From a virus, in the IMG/VR virus record IMGVR_UViG_3300034072_002225, positions 1 through 56,674 of that record: a stretch of 56,674 bases of DNA. One strand, given 5' to 3'. The position numbers and the translations under genes are program-made. Numbering within the stretch: the stretch's first letter is position 1; the number at the start of each line of letters is the position of its first letter. Below the pieces are notes generated by a model. The model was given only the letters and a program-made list of their open reading frames with translations. It was not told the origin of the DNA and ran no database searches. Shown one piece after another: positions 55,154 to 56,674 of the stretch.

Positions 55154-56674
55154 ATGGCTGAGTGGCATGAAGTTGCGTTTCATATGCCTAAATTAGAAAC
55201 GCTTACTGAAATAGAGCTTGAGAATTTATTCTACACTCGAGACGGAATATGGTCAAGAACGACAAAAGAGGCGCAACAAAAATTCGAGGTCAAGAAGATT
55301 GATCTTAATGAGGTGTGGGCATCCTGCGCGCCCGATTGGGAGTGTCCCGGTTGCAATCGTTCCAAGACTGAGCTCTTTCGTGTCACTAAGAGTGAAGTTT
55401 TGCTCGCGCAATTGCATTCCCATCACGATCATTTGATGGATTATTTTCAGCATGCTTTATACGAAAAACTTGGGAAAGACTGGCAGAACGCGCTCCCCGA
55501 GGGGGTAAGGCACCTTGAGACGCTGGGGTCGCACCTTGTTGCTCGCTTTGAGCGCACGCGGGTTTGCATTGACTGTAATGCAGCGGACGGCACAGTGAAG
55601 TCGAGAAATCGTGATATTCCAAAGTATTTCAGTTTTCGGCCCAGTGAGATACGGCGGTTTGTGACGCCGACTCCAAACAAAGAACATTCTATCGATTTCG
55701 AACGGGCGAATGATATTTTCTGTCAAGTACGCGAGGATTTCGAACGGCGCTTTGTGTTATTGAAGAGCCTGGTTGCACTAGCGCTTGCAGGTGGAATGAC
55801 CAGGGAGCGAGGAAATTTGGCGGAGGTGGAGGATCCTCATTCTGTTCGCCATCTCCTGTACAGCCGCTTTGCGCGTGAGAGCCCGGTGTCCTCCGTCATT
55901 CACGACGAAATCCGTTGGTTCAACGCGTGCTCGATTTCACGCGACGGCACAGCTTCCAGGCCGAAAAAGAAGAAAGTTGCTGTGGCCCCAACTGAAGCGG
56001 AGGTCGCTGCTTACGACGGCGGAGGCGCGCTCGACCTTTGGAATGCTGCGCCAGCGGATTGGCGATGCCCCGCATGCTGGCGGGATCGCGGCGAGATATT
56101 GCGCCGGTCAAACAATCCGAGACGGTTATGGAGTGGGAGGCTGGTTCGTCACACCGAGTATATTCTCGCCACACCCACGAAAGATGAAAACAACAACGTC
56201 CTCTTCGATGAATCTGTTGATAGACATGAGTACCACCTGATCTGTCTCGACTGCTCGACGATTCTGACAGGGGTGAAGAGCCGCTTACCTGCCGTCGCGG
56301 CTTTGGAGCCGCTTTTTCAGCTCAGAGACATGGCCGCAGTTGCGACCGCCGCGCCGCATCTGCCGCATGAGGTCGATTGGGATGCTGCAACGGAGCGGGC
56401 GCGTGCCAGTCGGCCGTTCGTGAAGATGGTTGCATCGTACCAACGCCATCTCAATGACGCAGTGGCTTGTAGGGCGAAGTATCGGTCCTTTCTGTCTAGA
56501 AGCGGGGGGGATGAGGAGCGTGCTTGGGCTAGGTTGCGATTTGAATATGCAGATGAGATCAAAAAGGGCGGTTATGGCGACGACCTAATCGTTTGGTTGC
56601 TGAGTGAAGCGGACCGGATAGGGATTGACGAGCCGTATCGCCATAAGCCACGCGATGGGGCGGTCGCTCATTGA
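55154..56674 (+). CDS. Unrecognised protein with duplicated CxxC...CxDC (HNH-like) module
   Basis: A 506-residue protein in AT-richer DNA. Two related halves can be aligned: DWECPGC (C64, C67) ... VCIDCNAADGTVKSR (C138, C141) and DWRCPAC (C305, C308) ... ICLDCSTILTGVKSR (C364, C367). In the first half a His-rich segment LHSHHDHL (88-94) between the Cys pairs and an Asn after C141 look like an HNH-type nuclease site. The second half has single His residues only and may be degenerate. The ATG at 55154 with GGGG upstream is preferred over an upstream TTG. No known family recognised. Confidence 0.7.
   Translation: MAEWHEVAFHMPKLETLTEIELENLFYTRDGIWSRTTKEAQQKFEVKKIDLNEVWASCAPDWECPGCNRSKTELFRVTKSEVLLAQLHSHHDHLMDYFQHALYEKLGKDWQNALPEGVRHLETLGSHLVARFERTRVCIDCNAADGTVKSRNRDIPKYFSFRPSEIRRFVTPTPNKEHSIDFERANDIFCQVREDFERRFVLLKSLVALALAGGMTRERGNLAEVEDPHSVRHLLYSRFARESPVSSVIHDEIRWFNACSISRDGTASRPKKKKVAVAPTEAEVAAYDGGGALDLWNAAPADWRCPACWRDRGEILRRSNNPRRLWSGRLVRHTEYILATPTKDENNNVLFDESVDRHEYHLICLDCSTILTGVKSRLPAVAALEPLFQLRDMAAVATAAPHLPHEVDWDAATERARASRPFVKMVASYQRHLNDAVACRAKYRSFLSRSGGDEERAWARLRFEYADEIKKGGYGDDLIVWLLSEADRIGIDEPYRHKPRDGAVAH

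Noticed and set aside
1-56674. CRISPR array
   Set aside because: No regularly spaced direct repeats of suitable length were seen; the only repeated clusters are the operators, the iterons and the TTGGG sites.

Overview
The window is high-GC DNA from an alphaproteobacterium, most probably a sphingomonad. The evidence is the codon use, the style of the prophage genes (DUF6441, DUF4376, DUF7940-like holin, GH108 lysin, DUF2312/GapR-like proteins) and the regulators near the right end. Almost everything from 31 to 48827 is one complete-looking prophage. It sits in the 3' end of a tRNA-Met gene, whose last 44 bases open the window. A 14-bp copy of the tRNA end (31-44) recurs at 48814-48827, giving attL and attR about 48.8 kb apart.

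Left arm (1-8206, minus strand): a tightly coupled early operon (mostly ATGA or TGATG junctions) runs from near 7455 to a large serine recombinase whose last codons lie inside the tRNA. It includes a large ParB-like protein. The operon lies downstream of an S24-type autocleaving repressor (7538-8206). Four operator-like palindromes flank the repressor in two pairs, each pair spaced 31 bp. Right arm (8291-48000, plus strand): Cro-like and CII-like regulators, then a replication block (HTH-ASCH fusion, DnaN-like sliding clamp, CHC2/Toprim primase, GapR-like protein, SF3 helicase, and an iteron cluster that may be the origin). Next come lambda-type packaging and head genes (small and large terminase, gpW, portal, protease with internal scaffold start, decoration protein, major capsid protein). 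The tail module follows (DUF6441 protein, tail terminator, tail tube, G/GT frameshift pair, tape measure, tip proteins, NlpC-like protein, J-like fibre). Lysis genes come after that (holin, GH108 endolysin, overlapping spanins). Last is an accessory region with a fnIII/SGNH-hydrolase virion protein, small membrane proteins, an RHH repressor, a Rha regulator and a HicAB toxin-antitoxin pair. The virion is predicted to be a long-tailed siphovirus.

Right of 48827 a second integrated element begins at the same att core: arm-type repeats, a tyrosine integrase, a leftward early operon (excisionase-like candidate, small membrane protein, GapR, HTH protein, Ogr/Delta-like zinc finger, Cro-like) and a divergent XRE repressor with its own palindromic operators. 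Its right end is not visible. Beyond about 52.8 kb the DNA becomes more AT-rich. It carries a four-gene cassette (LuxR-type HTH with a C-terminal membrane helix, a small protein, a membrane protein, a MarR-like winged-helix protein) and an unrecognised 506-residue protein built from two copies of a CxxC...CxDC module.

The most unusual points are: (1) integration exchanges the C-terminal codons of the serine recombinase between a host tRNA-encoded tail and a phage-encoded tail; (2) a seven-copy iteron cluster follows a phage-encoded clamp/primase/helicase block; (3) promoters whose spacers are themselves the operators; (4) a canonical GGGAAAC slippery site plus hairpin in the tail chaperone gene; (5) the duplicated metal-site protein at the right edge. 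Functions were assigned by reading motifs and gene order; no database search was run.
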